Positions 17,203-25,333 of a stretch of DNA of 64,000 nucleotides are shown piece after piece; position 1 is the stretch's first letter; every line of letters starts with the position of its first letter. Origin of the DNA: Albidovulum sp. (GTDB lineage Bacteria; Pseudomonadota; Alphaproteobacteria; Rhodobacterales; Rhodobacteraceae); assembly GCA_020637635.1 (NCBI GenBank), contig JACKKB010000005.1:186001-250000 (forward strand), written 5' to 3'. Under the pieces are notes generated by a model, which had not been told where the DNA came from, did not search any database, and saw only the letters and a program-made list of their open reading frames with translations. The position numbers were made by a program, and so were the translations under genes.

Positions 17203-18119
17203 CGCGCGGCCCTCGGCGCGCGCTTCGTCAGGCCGAGTTTCCGGCGCACCTCTTCGGGTCCGATCACCCGGGCGCCCATGTTCGTCACCACGGTGGCGGC
17301 GCGTTCGACAAGCTGGGCGTTGGTGGCGAGCACGCCCTTGTCGAGCCAGAGGTTGTCCTCGAGCCCGACGCGGACGTTGCCGCCGGCAAGCACGGCGGCC
17401 GCGGCATAGGCCATCTGGTTGCGCCCGAGCGAGAAGGCCGAAAAGGTCCAGTCGTCGGGCACGTTGTTGACCATCGCCATGAAGGTGTTGAGGTCGTCGG
17501 GCGCGCCCCAGGGCACGCCCATGCAGAGCTGGACGAGCGCCGGGCCCTTCAGCACGCCCTCCTTCACCAGTTCCCTGGCGAACCAGAGATGGCCGGTGTC
17601 GAAGGCCTCGATCTCGGGGCAGACGCCGAGCTCGGTCATCATCGCGCCCATGGCGCGCAGCATGCCGGGGGTGTTGGTCATCACGTAGTCGGCCTCGGCG
17701 AAGTTCATCGTGCCGCAGTCGAGCGTGCAGATCTCGGGCAGGCAGTCGGCCACATGCAGGACACGTTCGGCCGCGCCGGCCATGTCGGTGCCCTGTTCCC
17801 TGAGCGGCAGCGGCCGTTCGGTCGGCCCGAAGACCATGTCGCCGCCCATCCCGGCGGTGAGGTTGAGGACCACGTCGACATCGCTCTCGCGAATGCGCTC
17901 GGTCACCTCGCGATAGAGCTTCGGATCGCGCGAGGGTTTTCCGGTCTCGGGATCGCGCACGTGGCAATGGACGATGGCGGCGCCGGCACGGGCCGCGTCG
18001 ATCGCCGAAGCGGCGATCTGCTCGGGCGAGCGCGGCACATGCGGCGAGCGGTCCTGCGTGCCGCCCGATCCGGTCACGGCACAGGTGATGAAGACGTCGC
18101 GGTTCATGGAAAGCGGCAT
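17199..18119 (-). CDS. Beta-keto acid cleavage enzyme (DUF849), predicted dehydrocarnitine cleavage
   Basis: This 306-residue TIM-barrel enzyme of the BKACE family condenses a beta-keto acid with acetyl-CoA, giving acetoacetate and a new acyl-CoA. The Zn-binding motif VHCHVRD (His51, His53) is present, followed by LDCGTMNF and a late GLEDN segment with the third-ligand glutamate region. With L-carnitine dehydrogenase downstream, the likely substrate is 3-dehydrocarnitine and the likely products are betainyl-CoA and acetoacetate. AGGAGG at about 18125-18130 supports the start at 18119; a second ATG lies four codons in. It is the first gene of the carnitine operon in this direction, and a palindrome lies upstream. 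Confidence 0.9.
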   Translation of the reverse strand: MPLSMNRDVFITCAVTGSGGTQDRSPHVPRSPEQIAASAIDAARAGAAIVHCHVRDPETGKPSRDPKLYREVTERIRESDVDVVLNLTAGMGGDMVFGPTERPLPLREQGTDMAGAAERVLHVADCLPEICTLDCGTMNFAEADYVMTNTPGMLRAMGAMMTELGVCPEIEAFDTGHLWFARELVKEGVLKGPALVQLCMGVPWGAPDDLNTFMAMVNNVPDDWTFSAFSLGRNQMAYAAAAVLAGGNVRVGLEDNLWLDKGVLATNAQLVERAATVVTNMGARVIGPEEVRRKLGLTKRAPRAAR

Positions 18120-18162
18120 GGAATCCTCCTCGGCTCACCCGACTATATCGGCAGAACCGCGC

Positions 18163-18180
18163 CGCATTTTACCAAATGCG
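18163..18180. promoter_or_regulatory. Candidate operator upstream of the carnitine operon
   Basis: CGCATTT (18163-18169) and AAATGCG (18174-18180) form a perfect 7-base inverted repeat around TACC. The site lies 44 to 61 bases upstream of the first ATG of the operon. On the minus strand, TATAGT (18142-18147) could be the -10 box. The palindrome would then cover the -35 zone, which has no good TTGACA match. This placement suits an activator or repressor site. Confidence 0.45.
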
Positions 18181-18637
18181 AAACGAGTTGCGCGAATTAC
18201 GCGACCGCGCGCATCGCCCCGGTCCCGGCCGCCCACGCCGCCGCGCGCTGCGCGCAGCGCGGCATTGCCGCGCGTGCGCGGCCGCCAGACCACCTTGCTC
18301 GCGTCCGTGGCACAGGTGACGGGCCGATCCCGGCCCGGCAACATGACCCCGGCGCTATCGGGCGAAAGGGCGATTGCGCGCGTCCTTTCAAGGGGTTGCT
18401 GACCGCTCGCCAGGCCGCTTCCAGAGCCCGCCTCGGAGGGCGCGGCGATTGTCGCGCGTTCCGGGACAATCGCCGCGGCGCCACGTCAATTGGCCGCCCG
18501 CCCCGGGCCGGCCCCCGCAACACGCCGGTTTTTATGGCAACGGGCGCGGTTCGGTTTCACAATTCTTCCGCGCACAGGTAATAGGCGAATCGTTCTTGCA
18601 CGGTTCGGCCGCAAGCCATTATCAATCCGGTCGTTTC
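18181..18637. other. Gene-free interval upstream of the glycosyltransferase, with a GTTC-N7-GTTC motif
   Basis: This stretch separates the divergent carnitine and glycosyltransferase operons. No credible gene is seen; the short open frames are Arg-rich by-products of high GC. GTTC-TTGCACG-GTTC at 18592-18606 matches the alphaproteobacterial LexA-box pattern, 32 bases before the ATG at 18638. About one such match is expected by chance in a window of this size, so it is weak evidence. No convincing ribosome site or promoter for the glycosyltransferase was identified. Confidence 0.4.
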
Positions 18638-19639
18638 ATGATGAAGAAGATCTCCATCGTCTCGCCTTGCTTCAACGAGGAAGACAACGTCGAGACCTGC
18701 TACGAGACGGTCAAGGCCATCTTCGAGCGCGACCTGCCGGGCCATGCCCGCGAACATATCTTCGTCGACAATGCCTCCTCCGACCGCACGGTCGAGATCC
18801 TCAAGCGGCTCGCCGCCGCGGATCCCGCGGTGAAGGTCGTCGTGAACGCGCGCAATTTCGGCGTCTTCCGGTCGTCCTTCAACGGGCTGCGCTATGCCAC
18901 CGGCGACGCCACGCTGGTGATGCTGCCGGTCGATCTGCAGGACCCGCCCGAGCTGATCCCGGAATTCGTCACCCTCTGGGAAGCCGGGTACGAGGTCGTG
19001 GCCGGTGCCCGCTCGACGCGCGAGGAGAGCTTTGCCCTGCGCAGCGCGCGCAAGATCTTCTACCGCATCGTCAACGCGCTTTCGGATTTCGAACTCTCGC
19101 CCGACGTGGGCGAGTTCCAGCTGATCGACCGCAAGGTGCTCGACGCGGTGCTGAGCCATAACGACAACTATCCCTATATCCGCGGCATCATCGCCTCGGT
19201 CGGCTTCAAGCGCATCGTCAAGCCCTATACCTGGCGGGCCCGCAAGCGCGGCGTCAGCAAGCACAACTTCATGCAGCTGACCGATCAGGCGCTGAACGCG
19301 ATCTTCGCCTTCACCAAGGCGCCGATGCGGTTTTGCACCTTCGCCGGGGTCGGCATCGCCGCGCTCTGCGTGGTGATGAGCGTCATCTCCATCGCCGCCT
19401 ATTTCGCCGGCATCGGCAATCCGCCGCGCGGCACCACGACGATGATCGTCTCGCTCTTCTTCCTCTCCGGGGTGCAGCTGATCTTCATCGGCATGCTCGG
19501 CGAATACATCACGGCGATCCACAACCAGGTGCGCGGCGGCCCCTCGGTGATCGAGAAGGAGCGCATCAACATCGACGCGCCGGCGCAGCCGAGCGCAGCC
19601 ATCACCCCGCTTCCGGCACGCAAGACGAGGACGGAATGA
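18638..19639 (+). CDS. Family 2 glycosyltransferase, GtrB/DPM1-like (polyprenyl-phosphate sugar transferase)
   Basis: This 333-residue inner-membrane enzyme probably moves a sugar from a nucleotide donor to undecaprenyl phosphate, as GtrB does in O-antigen modification. The N-terminal GT-A domain has ISIVSPCFNEEDN, then FVDNASSDRT and the PVDLQDP acidic motif. Two transmembrane segments lie near residues 230-255 and 270-290. ATGs occur at 18638 and 18641. Its stop overlaps the start of the next gene by 4 bases, so the pair is coupled. A GtrA protein is encoded convergently just beyond, which supports the Gtr reading. The transferred sugar is unknown. Confidence 0.87.
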   Translation: MMKKISIVSPCFNEEDNVETCYETVKAIFERDLPGHAREHIFVDNASSDRTVEILKRLAAADPAVKVVVNARNFGVFRSSFNGLRYATGDATLVMLPVDLQDPPELIPEFVTLWEAGYEVVAGARSTREESFALRSARKIFYRIVNALSDFELSPDVGEFQLIDRKVLDAVLSHNDNYPYIRGIIASVGFKRIVKPYTWRARKRGVSKHNFMQLTDQALNAIFAFTKAPMRFCTFAGVGIAALCVVMSVISIAAYFAGIGNPPRGTTTMIVSLFFLSGVQLIFIGMLGEYITAIHNQVRGGPSVIEKERINIDAPAQPSAAITPLPARKTRTE

Positions 19640-21723
19640 CGCCGGCGACCCAGCGGAGTGCCGGACGGGCACTGATCCTCCTTGCCGTCCTATGCCTCGT
19701 GCCGGCGGTCGTTCCGGCGGTCGAACGCGCGCTGAGCGGCGGCGGCAACTTCGCCCCCATCGATCGCTGGGCCATCGTGGTTCTGGCGCTGGCGATCTTC
19801 GTCGCGGGCCACGCTCTCCGGCGCGGGGCGGCGGCCTTTGCCGCCCTTGCCTTCGTCTTTCTGACCGGCGGCGGCGCGCAGCTCTACCTGACCGAGCCGC
19901 TCTGGTTTCCCGCCCTCCGCCTGACCCCGCAGGACTGGCGCGACTATGCGATGATCGCGGCGCTCGCGCTCGAGGGTCTGGTCGCGGTTGCCGTGCTTCG
20001 TCGCCCGGCCGCCCGTGCGCTTCTCGCCCGGGGCACCGCCGATCTGGGCGCCGGCCGGGTGAGCGCCTTCTTCGGCCTCAGCTTCGCCTTTTCCGTGCCG
20101 GTCATCATCTACATCTCGCGCGGTGCGCTCCTCGCCTATCTGGCCCATGTCTTTGCCGCCGCGGTGCTGATCGCGCTCAATCTCACCGTCGTCATCGCCA
20201 TGAGCCTGGTGAAGAGCCCGGTCAGCGGCCTGCACCGGACCACCGCCGCGGTGCCCGCCGTCGTCACGCTTGTGGCGAGCCTCGCGCTCTCGCTCTTCGC
20301 GTTTCAGCACATGCCCCATGTCGAGGACGAGGTCGCCTATCTCTTCCAGGCGAAGATGTTTGCCGGCGGCGCGCTCAGCGTCGACGCGCCGCCCGAGGCG
20401 GCCCGCGCCGGGCTCGACTATTACCTCTTCGACATCCAGGACGGGCGCTGGTTCTCGGCCACCCAACCGGGCTGGCCGGCGGCGCTGGCGCTTGGCGTTC
20501 TTGTCGGTCTGCCATGGCTCGTCAACCCGATCCTGGCGGCGCTGAGCGTGCTTCTTGCCTACGACATCGCGCGGCGCAAGGCCGGCGCCGAGGTCGCCGA
20601 CATCGTCGCGCTGACGATGGGCTGCTCGCCCTGGCTCATCGCCGCCGCCGCCTCCTACATGCCGCATACGCTGACACTGTTCCTGCTGCTTCTGGCCTGG
20701 TGGCTCATCCTGCGCGGCGAGACCGGCGCCGGGCGTCCCCGGCGCTCGGCTCTCCTCGCGGGACTGGCGCTTGGCTGGATCTTCGTCACGCGCCCGCTCG
20801 ACGGGCTCCTCCTCGGGCTGCTGACCGGGCTATGGGTGCTGGCGGGACCCGGCGGCTCGCTGCTGCGCGCCTCCCTCTACGGGCTCGGCTGCGCGCTCGC
20901 CGGCGGTCTCCTGCTGATCTACAATCTCCACATGACCGGCAGTGCCTTCGACATGCCGCTCGCGCTCTATCTCGACCGCCACTGGGCGCCGGGCGCCAAC
21001 GCCTATGGCTTCGGACCCGGGATCGGCCCGCCGGGCGGCTGGGGCACGCTCGACCTCTGGCCCGGCCACTCGCCCCTCGAGGCGCTTATCAACACGGTCA
21101 ACCTGATCGTCAGCCTCCAGTTCGACCTTCTCGGCTGGACGATCGGCTCGCTGGCACTGATCTTCGCCTGGCTTCTCTGGCAGAGGCGCGGCGCCTTCGA
21201 CCTCGCCATGGTCATCGTCATTGCGGTCGTCGTGGTGGCCGTGGCGCTTTACTGGTTTGCCGACAGCTACTATCTCGGCCCGCGCTACTGGTTCCCGGCG
21301 GCCTTCGCCTTCTTCTACCTCGGCGGCCGCGGCTTCGAGGCGTTGCGCGACCGTTTTCCCGGCGCCGACGGCATGGGCTTCACCCGCATCGAGGCGGTGG
21401 TGACGCTCTGCTGCTTCTTCGCGCTCGCGGTCTTCACGCCCTGGCGCGGGGTGACGAAGTTCCACGACTACGGCGGCTACCACGCCGACATCGCTTCCGC
21501 CGCCGCTTCCGGCAGTTTCCCCGACGCATCCGTGGTGCTCGTCACGACCGGGGGCGACATCGGCTCGGCGCTCTGGCTGAACAACCCCTGGCTTGCCGCG
21601 GCGCCCGGACCGATCTTCCTGAAGGCGCAGGCCAACACCGACGAGGCCGCGATTGCCGCGGCCTTCCCCGGCCGCAAGATCGTGCAATTCACCTCGGACT
21701 GGACCGAACCCGCGGCGCCCTGA
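19636..21723 (+). CDS. Polytopic GT-C-fold membrane glycosyltransferase-like protein
   Basis: This 695-residue integral membrane protein has about a dozen hydrophobic segments. Between the early membrane segments it has HVEDEVAYLFQAKM, an acidic loop of the kind found in GT-C enzymes (GT39/GT83, ArnT-like). A large soluble part lies at the C-terminus. It would move a sugar from a polyprenyl carrier to an acceptor on the periplasmic side, the role of the serotype-specific Gtr protein. It overlaps the GtrB-like gene by 4 bases and converges on gtrA with a 1-base gap. The family match is by architecture, and no closer name is justified. Confidence 0.75.
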   Translation: MTPATQRSAGRALILLAVLCLVPAVVPAVERALSGGGNFAPIDRWAIVVLALAIFVAGHALRRGAAAFAALAFVFLTGGGAQLYLTEPLWFPALRLTPQDWRDYAMIAALALEGLVAVAVLRRPAARALLARGTADLGAGRVSAFFGLSFAFSVPVIIYISRGALLAYLAHVFAAAVLIALNLTVVIAMSLVKSPVSGLHRTTAAVPAVVTLVASLALSLFAFQHMPHVEDEVAYLFQAKMFAGGALSVDAPPEAARAGLDYYLFDIQDGRWFSATQPGWPAALALGVLVGLPWLVNPILAALSVLLAYDIARRKAGAEVADIVALTMGCSPWLIAAAASYMPHTLTLFLLLLAWWLILRGETGAGRPRRSALLAGLALGWIFVTRPLDGLLLGLLTGLWVLAGPGGSLLRASLYGLGCALAGGLLLIYNLHMTGSAFDMPLALYLDRHWAPGANAYGFGPGIGPPGGWGTLDLWPGHSPLEALINTVNLIVSLQFDLLGWTIGSLALIFAWLLWQRRGAFDLAMVIVIAVVVVAVALYWFADSYYLGPRYWFPAAFAFFYLGGRGFEALRDRFPGADGMGFTRIEAVVTLCCFFALAVFTPWRGVTKFHDYGGYHADIASAAASGSFPDASVVLVTTGGDIGSALWLNNPWLAAAPGPIFLKAQANTDEAAIAAAFPGRKIVQFTSDWTEPAAP

Positions 21724-21724
21724 C

Positions 21725-22135
21725 CTAGCGCGTGCGCCCGAAGGGCAGCCGCCCGGTCAGCGCCAGCGACACCAGCACGAAGGCCAGCGCCGCCATCGGC
21801 ACCAGCAGGAGCGCCTGCGCTAGCGCCGGCACGAGGCCGAGCACGATCAGCCCCCGCATCGCCGCCATGTTGGCGCCAAGCACCGCCAGATAGGCCGCGA
21901 CATACTGCGGCAGGCGGGCGATGCCCCCGGCGCCGAAGACGAGCCGCGCATGGGTCAAGTAGTTCCAGAGCACGCCGAGCGCATAGGAGGGCACGAGCGC
22001 CGCGCCGGGCGAGAAGCCGAGGAAGCGGTAGAAGACGAACCAGGCGACATAGCCGAAAGCGGTGTTGAGCACACCCACGGCAAGGAACTTGGCGAAACGC
22101 CAGAGATCGGGCCGGGCGCGCAGCCGCGCGATCAT
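21725..22135 (-). CDS. GtrA family membrane protein
   Basis: This 136-residue protein is mostly hydrophobic with four predicted transmembrane helices. FAKFLAVGVLNTAFGYVAWF at the N-terminus is typical of GtrA, the putative flippase for polyprenyl-linked sugars. The start ATG at 22135 overlaps the stop of the epimerase frame by 4 bases. As the sequence stands, an open frame runs from the epimerase start straight into gtrA because of the frame break, but the separate ATG and typical length argue for an independent gene. It is the last gene of the five-gene sugar operon. Confidence 0.88.
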   Translation of the reverse strand: MIARLRARPDLWRFAKFLAVGVLNTAFGYVAWFVFYRFLGFSPGAALVPSYALGVLWNYLTHARLVFGAGGIARLPQYVAAYLAVLGANMAAMRGLIVLGLVPALAQALLLVPMAALAFVLVSLALTGRLPFGRTR

Positions 22136-23020
22136 CGCAGCGCCCCCTCGGCGCGCAGGACATCGACGAGCCCGGCCTGCAGATCGAAGCGCGGCCGGAA
22201 CCCGACCTCTTCGGCAAGCCGCGTCACATCCGCCTCGATCAGCGCCGGATCCCCGTCGGGCCGCGGCCGCGCGCCAAGCCGGACCCGCCCGGCCCCGCCC
22301 AAAAGGGCGGCGATCTGCCCGATCATGTCGCGCAGCGCCACCGCCCGGCCGGAGCCGATGTTGACCGCACCCTCCACCGGGCTCGCAAGCAGCGCCACGA
22401 GCGCGCCCGCGACATCGGCGCTGTGCAGGAAATCGCGCCGCTGCAACCCGTCGGTGCAGGCGGCGACCCTCACCCGGCGGCGAGCCTTGGATGAGATCGC
22501 CGAAGCCCCCGCGCGGCTCGCCCGGCCCGTAGACGAAGAAGGGCCGCGCCCAGGCGAGCGAGAGGCCAAGCCGCCCTGCCCCCGCCCGCGCCGCGATCCC
22601 GGTCGCGGCCTTGGCGGCGCCGTAGAGCGTGGCCGGGGTCAGCGGGCTCGTCTCGGCAAGCCGCCCGGCTCCGTTCCAGCCGTATTCCGCGCAGCTGCCG
22701 ACCATCACCGCGCGTCGCCCGCCGGCCTCGGCGAAGGCCCGCATCAGCCTCAGGCTCGCCCCCACCCAGTCGAGATTGACCGGCGCATTCCAGCGGTCGC
22801 CCGACCCGTCGTGCCAGGCCAGATGCACCAGAGACGCAGCCCCCGCCGCGCGCACAACCGCCTCCGGATCGGCCAGGAGATCGCCCCGTATGTCGCCGCC
22901 CTGGCCCCGCGAGACGCTCACCGCCTCGTAGCCGCGCGCGGCAAGCGCCGCGGCCATCTGCCGCCCGATCAGCCCCGAGGCGCCGGTCACGAGAACCCGC
23001 CCTGGCGCCAGCGCGGTCAT
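22132..23020 (-). pseudogene. NAD-dependent epimerase/dehydratase, interrupted by a one-base frameshift
   Basis: The N-terminal half reads VLVTGASGLIGRQ (Rossmann TGxxGxxG), with a TLYGAAKAA YxxxK motif and RPFFVYGPGEP. After DLIQG the frame is lost. The family sequence resumes in another frame with GLQRRDFLHSADVAGALV and AVNIGSGRAV, and stops at 22132, overlapping gtrA by 4 bases. Removing one C from the CCC at 22473-22475 restores one frame of about 295 residues. The gene is probably a 4-keto reductase or epimerase for the CDP-sugar made by its neighbours. A sequencing error is as likely as true inactivation, since both halves look well conserved. Confidence 0.8.
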
Positions 23021-24261
23021 GCGGTGACTGTGATGCTCGGCACCGCGGTGACGAACCGCGTCCCGCCGTCGCGCAGGTCGGCAAGCTGGCGGATGACCTC
23101 GGCCTTGAGGTTCCAGGGCAGGATCAGAACGAAATCCGGCGCCCTGTCACGCAGCTTCTCGACGGCATGCACGGGGATGTGGCTTCCGGGCAGGAGCGTG
23201 TTCTGCTTGGCCGGGTTGCGGTCGACGCAGAAGGACACGAGATCCGGCCCGATGCCGCAATAGTTCAGCAGCGTGTTGCCCTTGGCGGCCGCCCCGTAGG
23301 CGACGACCGTCTTGCCCTCGGCCCTGGCCTGCCTGAGGAACCGCAGGAGCCCGTCGCGAACCGCCTCGACACGCTCGGCGAAGCCCGCATAGCCCTCGGG
23401 CCGGTCGAGCCGTGCCGCCGCCTCGTCGGCGCGGACCTTGGCCACGCGCGCGCCCTCGCGATGGCCTGCCCCGGCAAGACAGGCGAAGACCCGCAGCGAC
23501 CCGCCATGCGTCGTCAGCTCCTCGACGTCGAAGACGCGAAGCCCGTGCGCGGCGAAGATCTTCTCGACCGCGAGCAGCGAGAGATAGGAATAATGCTCGT
23601 GATAGATCGTGTCGAACTGCACCTCTTCGATCATGCGCAGCAGATGCGGGAACTCGACCGTATAGACCGCGTCGCCGGTCAGGATCTCGGCCACGCCGGC
23701 CACGAAATCGTCGATCTTCGGCACATGCGCGAGGACGTTGGCCGAACAGACGAGATCGGGGGCGAGCCCCTCCGCGCGGAGCTCGCGGGCCAGCGTCTTG
23801 CCGAAGAACTCGACCCGCGTCGGCACGCCGATCTTCTCCGCCGCCGCCGCGACGCTGCCCGAAGGCTCGATCCCGAGCACCGGGATCCCCTTCTCGACGA
23901 AGTTCTTCAGCAGATAGCCGTCGTTCGAGGCGATCTCGATCACGAAGCTCTGCGGACCGAGCCCGAGCCGCGCGATCATGTCGATCGCAAAGGCCCGCGA
24001 ATGCGCGAGCCAGCTTTCCGAGAAGGACGAGAAATAGGCATAGTCGCCGGTGAAGATCTCGTCGGCCGGAACGTCGTGGCCGAGCTGCACGAGCCAGCAG
24101 GTTTCGCAGACCGCGGCGCTGAGCGGGAACTTCGGCTCCGGCGCCGCCGCCTTGTCGAGGGGCACGTATGAATTCGAGACCGCCGAAACGCCGAGATCGA
24201 CCAGCGACAGGGTCAGGGGCGCGCCGCAATGGCGGCAGAGGGGTCGGGAATCGTCAACCAT
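23017..24261 (-). CDS. SAM-dependent sugar C-methyltransferase (Methyltransf_13/14 type)
   Basis: This 414-residue protein has the three-part layout of nucleotide-sugar C-methyltransferases. An N-terminal zinc-binding domain has Cys9, Cys12, Cys52 and Cys55. A Rossmann SAM domain has VIEIASNDGYLL at about 107-118. The C-terminal domain has YGAAAKGNTLLNY. Enzymes of this type add a methyl to C-3 of 4-keto-6-deoxy sugars in branched-sugar pathways. The start at 24261 is 8 bases inside the CDP-glucose dehydratase gene, with GAAGG upstream. The stop overlaps the epimerase start by 4 bases. The substrate is presumably the CDP-4-keto-6-deoxyglucose made by RfbG. Confidence 0.87.
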   Translation of the reverse strand: MVDDSRPLCRHCGAPLTLSLVDLGVSAVSNSYVPLDKAAAPEPKFPLSAAVCETCWLVQLGHDVPADEIFTGDYAYFSSFSESWLAHSRAFAIDMIARLGLGPQSFVIEIASNDGYLLKNFVEKGIPVLGIEPSGSVAAAAEKIGVPTRVEFFGKTLARELRAEGLAPDLVCSANVLAHVPKIDDFVAGVAEILTGDAVYTVEFPHLLRMIEEVQFDTIYHEHYSYLSLLAVEKIFAAHGLRVFDVEELTTHGGSLRVFACLAGAGHREGARVAKVRADEAAARLDRPEGYAGFAERVEAVRDGLLRFLRQARAEGKTVVAYGAAAKGNTLLNYCGIGPDLVSFCVDRNPAKQNTLLPGSHIPVHAVEKLRDRAPDFVLILPWNLKAEVIRQLADLRDGGTRFVTAVPSITVTA

Positions 24262-25333
24262 GGCAAACACCTTCGTATCTGGCGATCTGGTCGCGGCAGA
24301 GCGTGGTCGCAGCCACCCCGTCGGCCCAGCCGGCATACCAGTCCGCGGTGAGGCGGACGCAGTCGTCGAACGCGAGCGCCGGCACCCAGCCGAGCTCCAC
24401 CCGCGCGCGCGTGCAGTCGAGGCGCAGCATCTTCGCCTCGTGAAGTCCGCCGTCCGCGCCCTCGGCGATGTCGATCCGGCCGCGGCCGAGCGCCTTCGTG
24501 ATCGCCGTCGCGACCTCGACGACCGCGCGTTCATCGCTGCGCTCGGGCCCGAAGTTCCAGCCCGAGGCGGCGGCGTCGTCGCCCCCGTGCAGCCGTTCGG
24601 CCAGCATCATGTATCCTCGGAGCGGCTCCAGCACATGCTGCCAGGGCCGGACCGAGCCGGGCGCGCGCAACACCACTCGGCCCTCCGGGCCAAGGCAGCC
24701 GCGAACGATGTCGGGAACCAGACGGTCCTGCGCCCAGTCGCCGCCGCCGATCACGTTGCCCGCCCGCGCGATGCCGACGCGGGCCGGGTGGCCGCCGGGC
24801 GCGAAGGGCGCGAAATAGCTCCGCGCCATCGAGGCGGCGGCGATGTCTGCCGCGCCCTTGGACCCCGAATAGGGATCGCGCCCGCCGAGCGCATCGCCTT
24901 CGCGGTAGCCCCAGATCTGTTCGCGGTTCTCATAGGCCTTGTCGGAGGTCGCGACGACGACGGCGCGCAGATCCGTCACCGCCCGCGCGGCGTCGAGAAG
25001 CTGCACCGTGCCGAGCACGTTCGCGGCAAAGGTGCCGACCGGATCGCCGTAGCTGCGCCGCACAAGTGCCTGGGCAGCAAGGTGAAAGATCACTTCCGGC
25101 CGGCTCTCGGCCAGGGTCCGGTCGAGCGCGGCACGGTCGTTCAGATCGGCGATGACGGAGCGGACCCCGTCAAGCCCGAGCAGGGACCAGAGGTTGGGCT
25201 CCGTCTCCGGTGCGAGGGAATAGCCCGTCACCTCGGCCCCCATGCGCCCGAGCCAGGCCGCGAGCCAGGCGCCCTTGAAGCCGGTGTGGCCGGTCACCAG
25301 CACCCGGCGCGATGCCCAGAACCCCGGCGTCAC
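24254..25333 (-). CDS. rfbG: CDP-glucose 4,6-dehydratase
   Basis: This 359-residue extended SDR converts CDP-glucose to CDP-4-keto-6-deoxyglucose with bound NAD. The N-terminal VLVTGHTGFKGAWLAAWL and the catalytic YSGSK (Tyr, Lys) are clear. LAAQALVRRSYGDP and RPWQHVLEPL are typical of RfbG. The start is a GTG. The one at 25333 overlaps the rfbF stop as GTGA, has GGAAGA upstream and gives the usual short leader before the fold. A GTG 15 bases upstream (25348) is the alternative. Together with rfbF it defines a CDP-sugar pathway. Confidence 0.92.
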   Translation of the reverse strand: MTPGFWASRRVLVTGHTGFKGAWLAAWLGRMGAEVTGYSLAPETEPNLWSLLGLDGVRSVIADLNDRAALDRTLAESRPEVIFHLAAQALVRRSYGDPVGTFAANVLGTVQLLDAARAVTDLRAVVVATSDKAYENREQIWGYREGDALGGRDPYSGSKGAADIAAASMARSYFAPFAPGGHPARVGIARAGNVIGGGDWAQDRLVPDIVRGCLGPEGRVVLRAPGSVRPWQHVLEPLRGYMMLAERLHGGDDAAASGWNFGPERSDERAVVEVATAITKALGRGRIDIAEGADGGLHEAKMLRLDCTRARVELGWVPALAFDDCVRLTADWYAGWADGVAATTLCRDQIARYEGVCHG

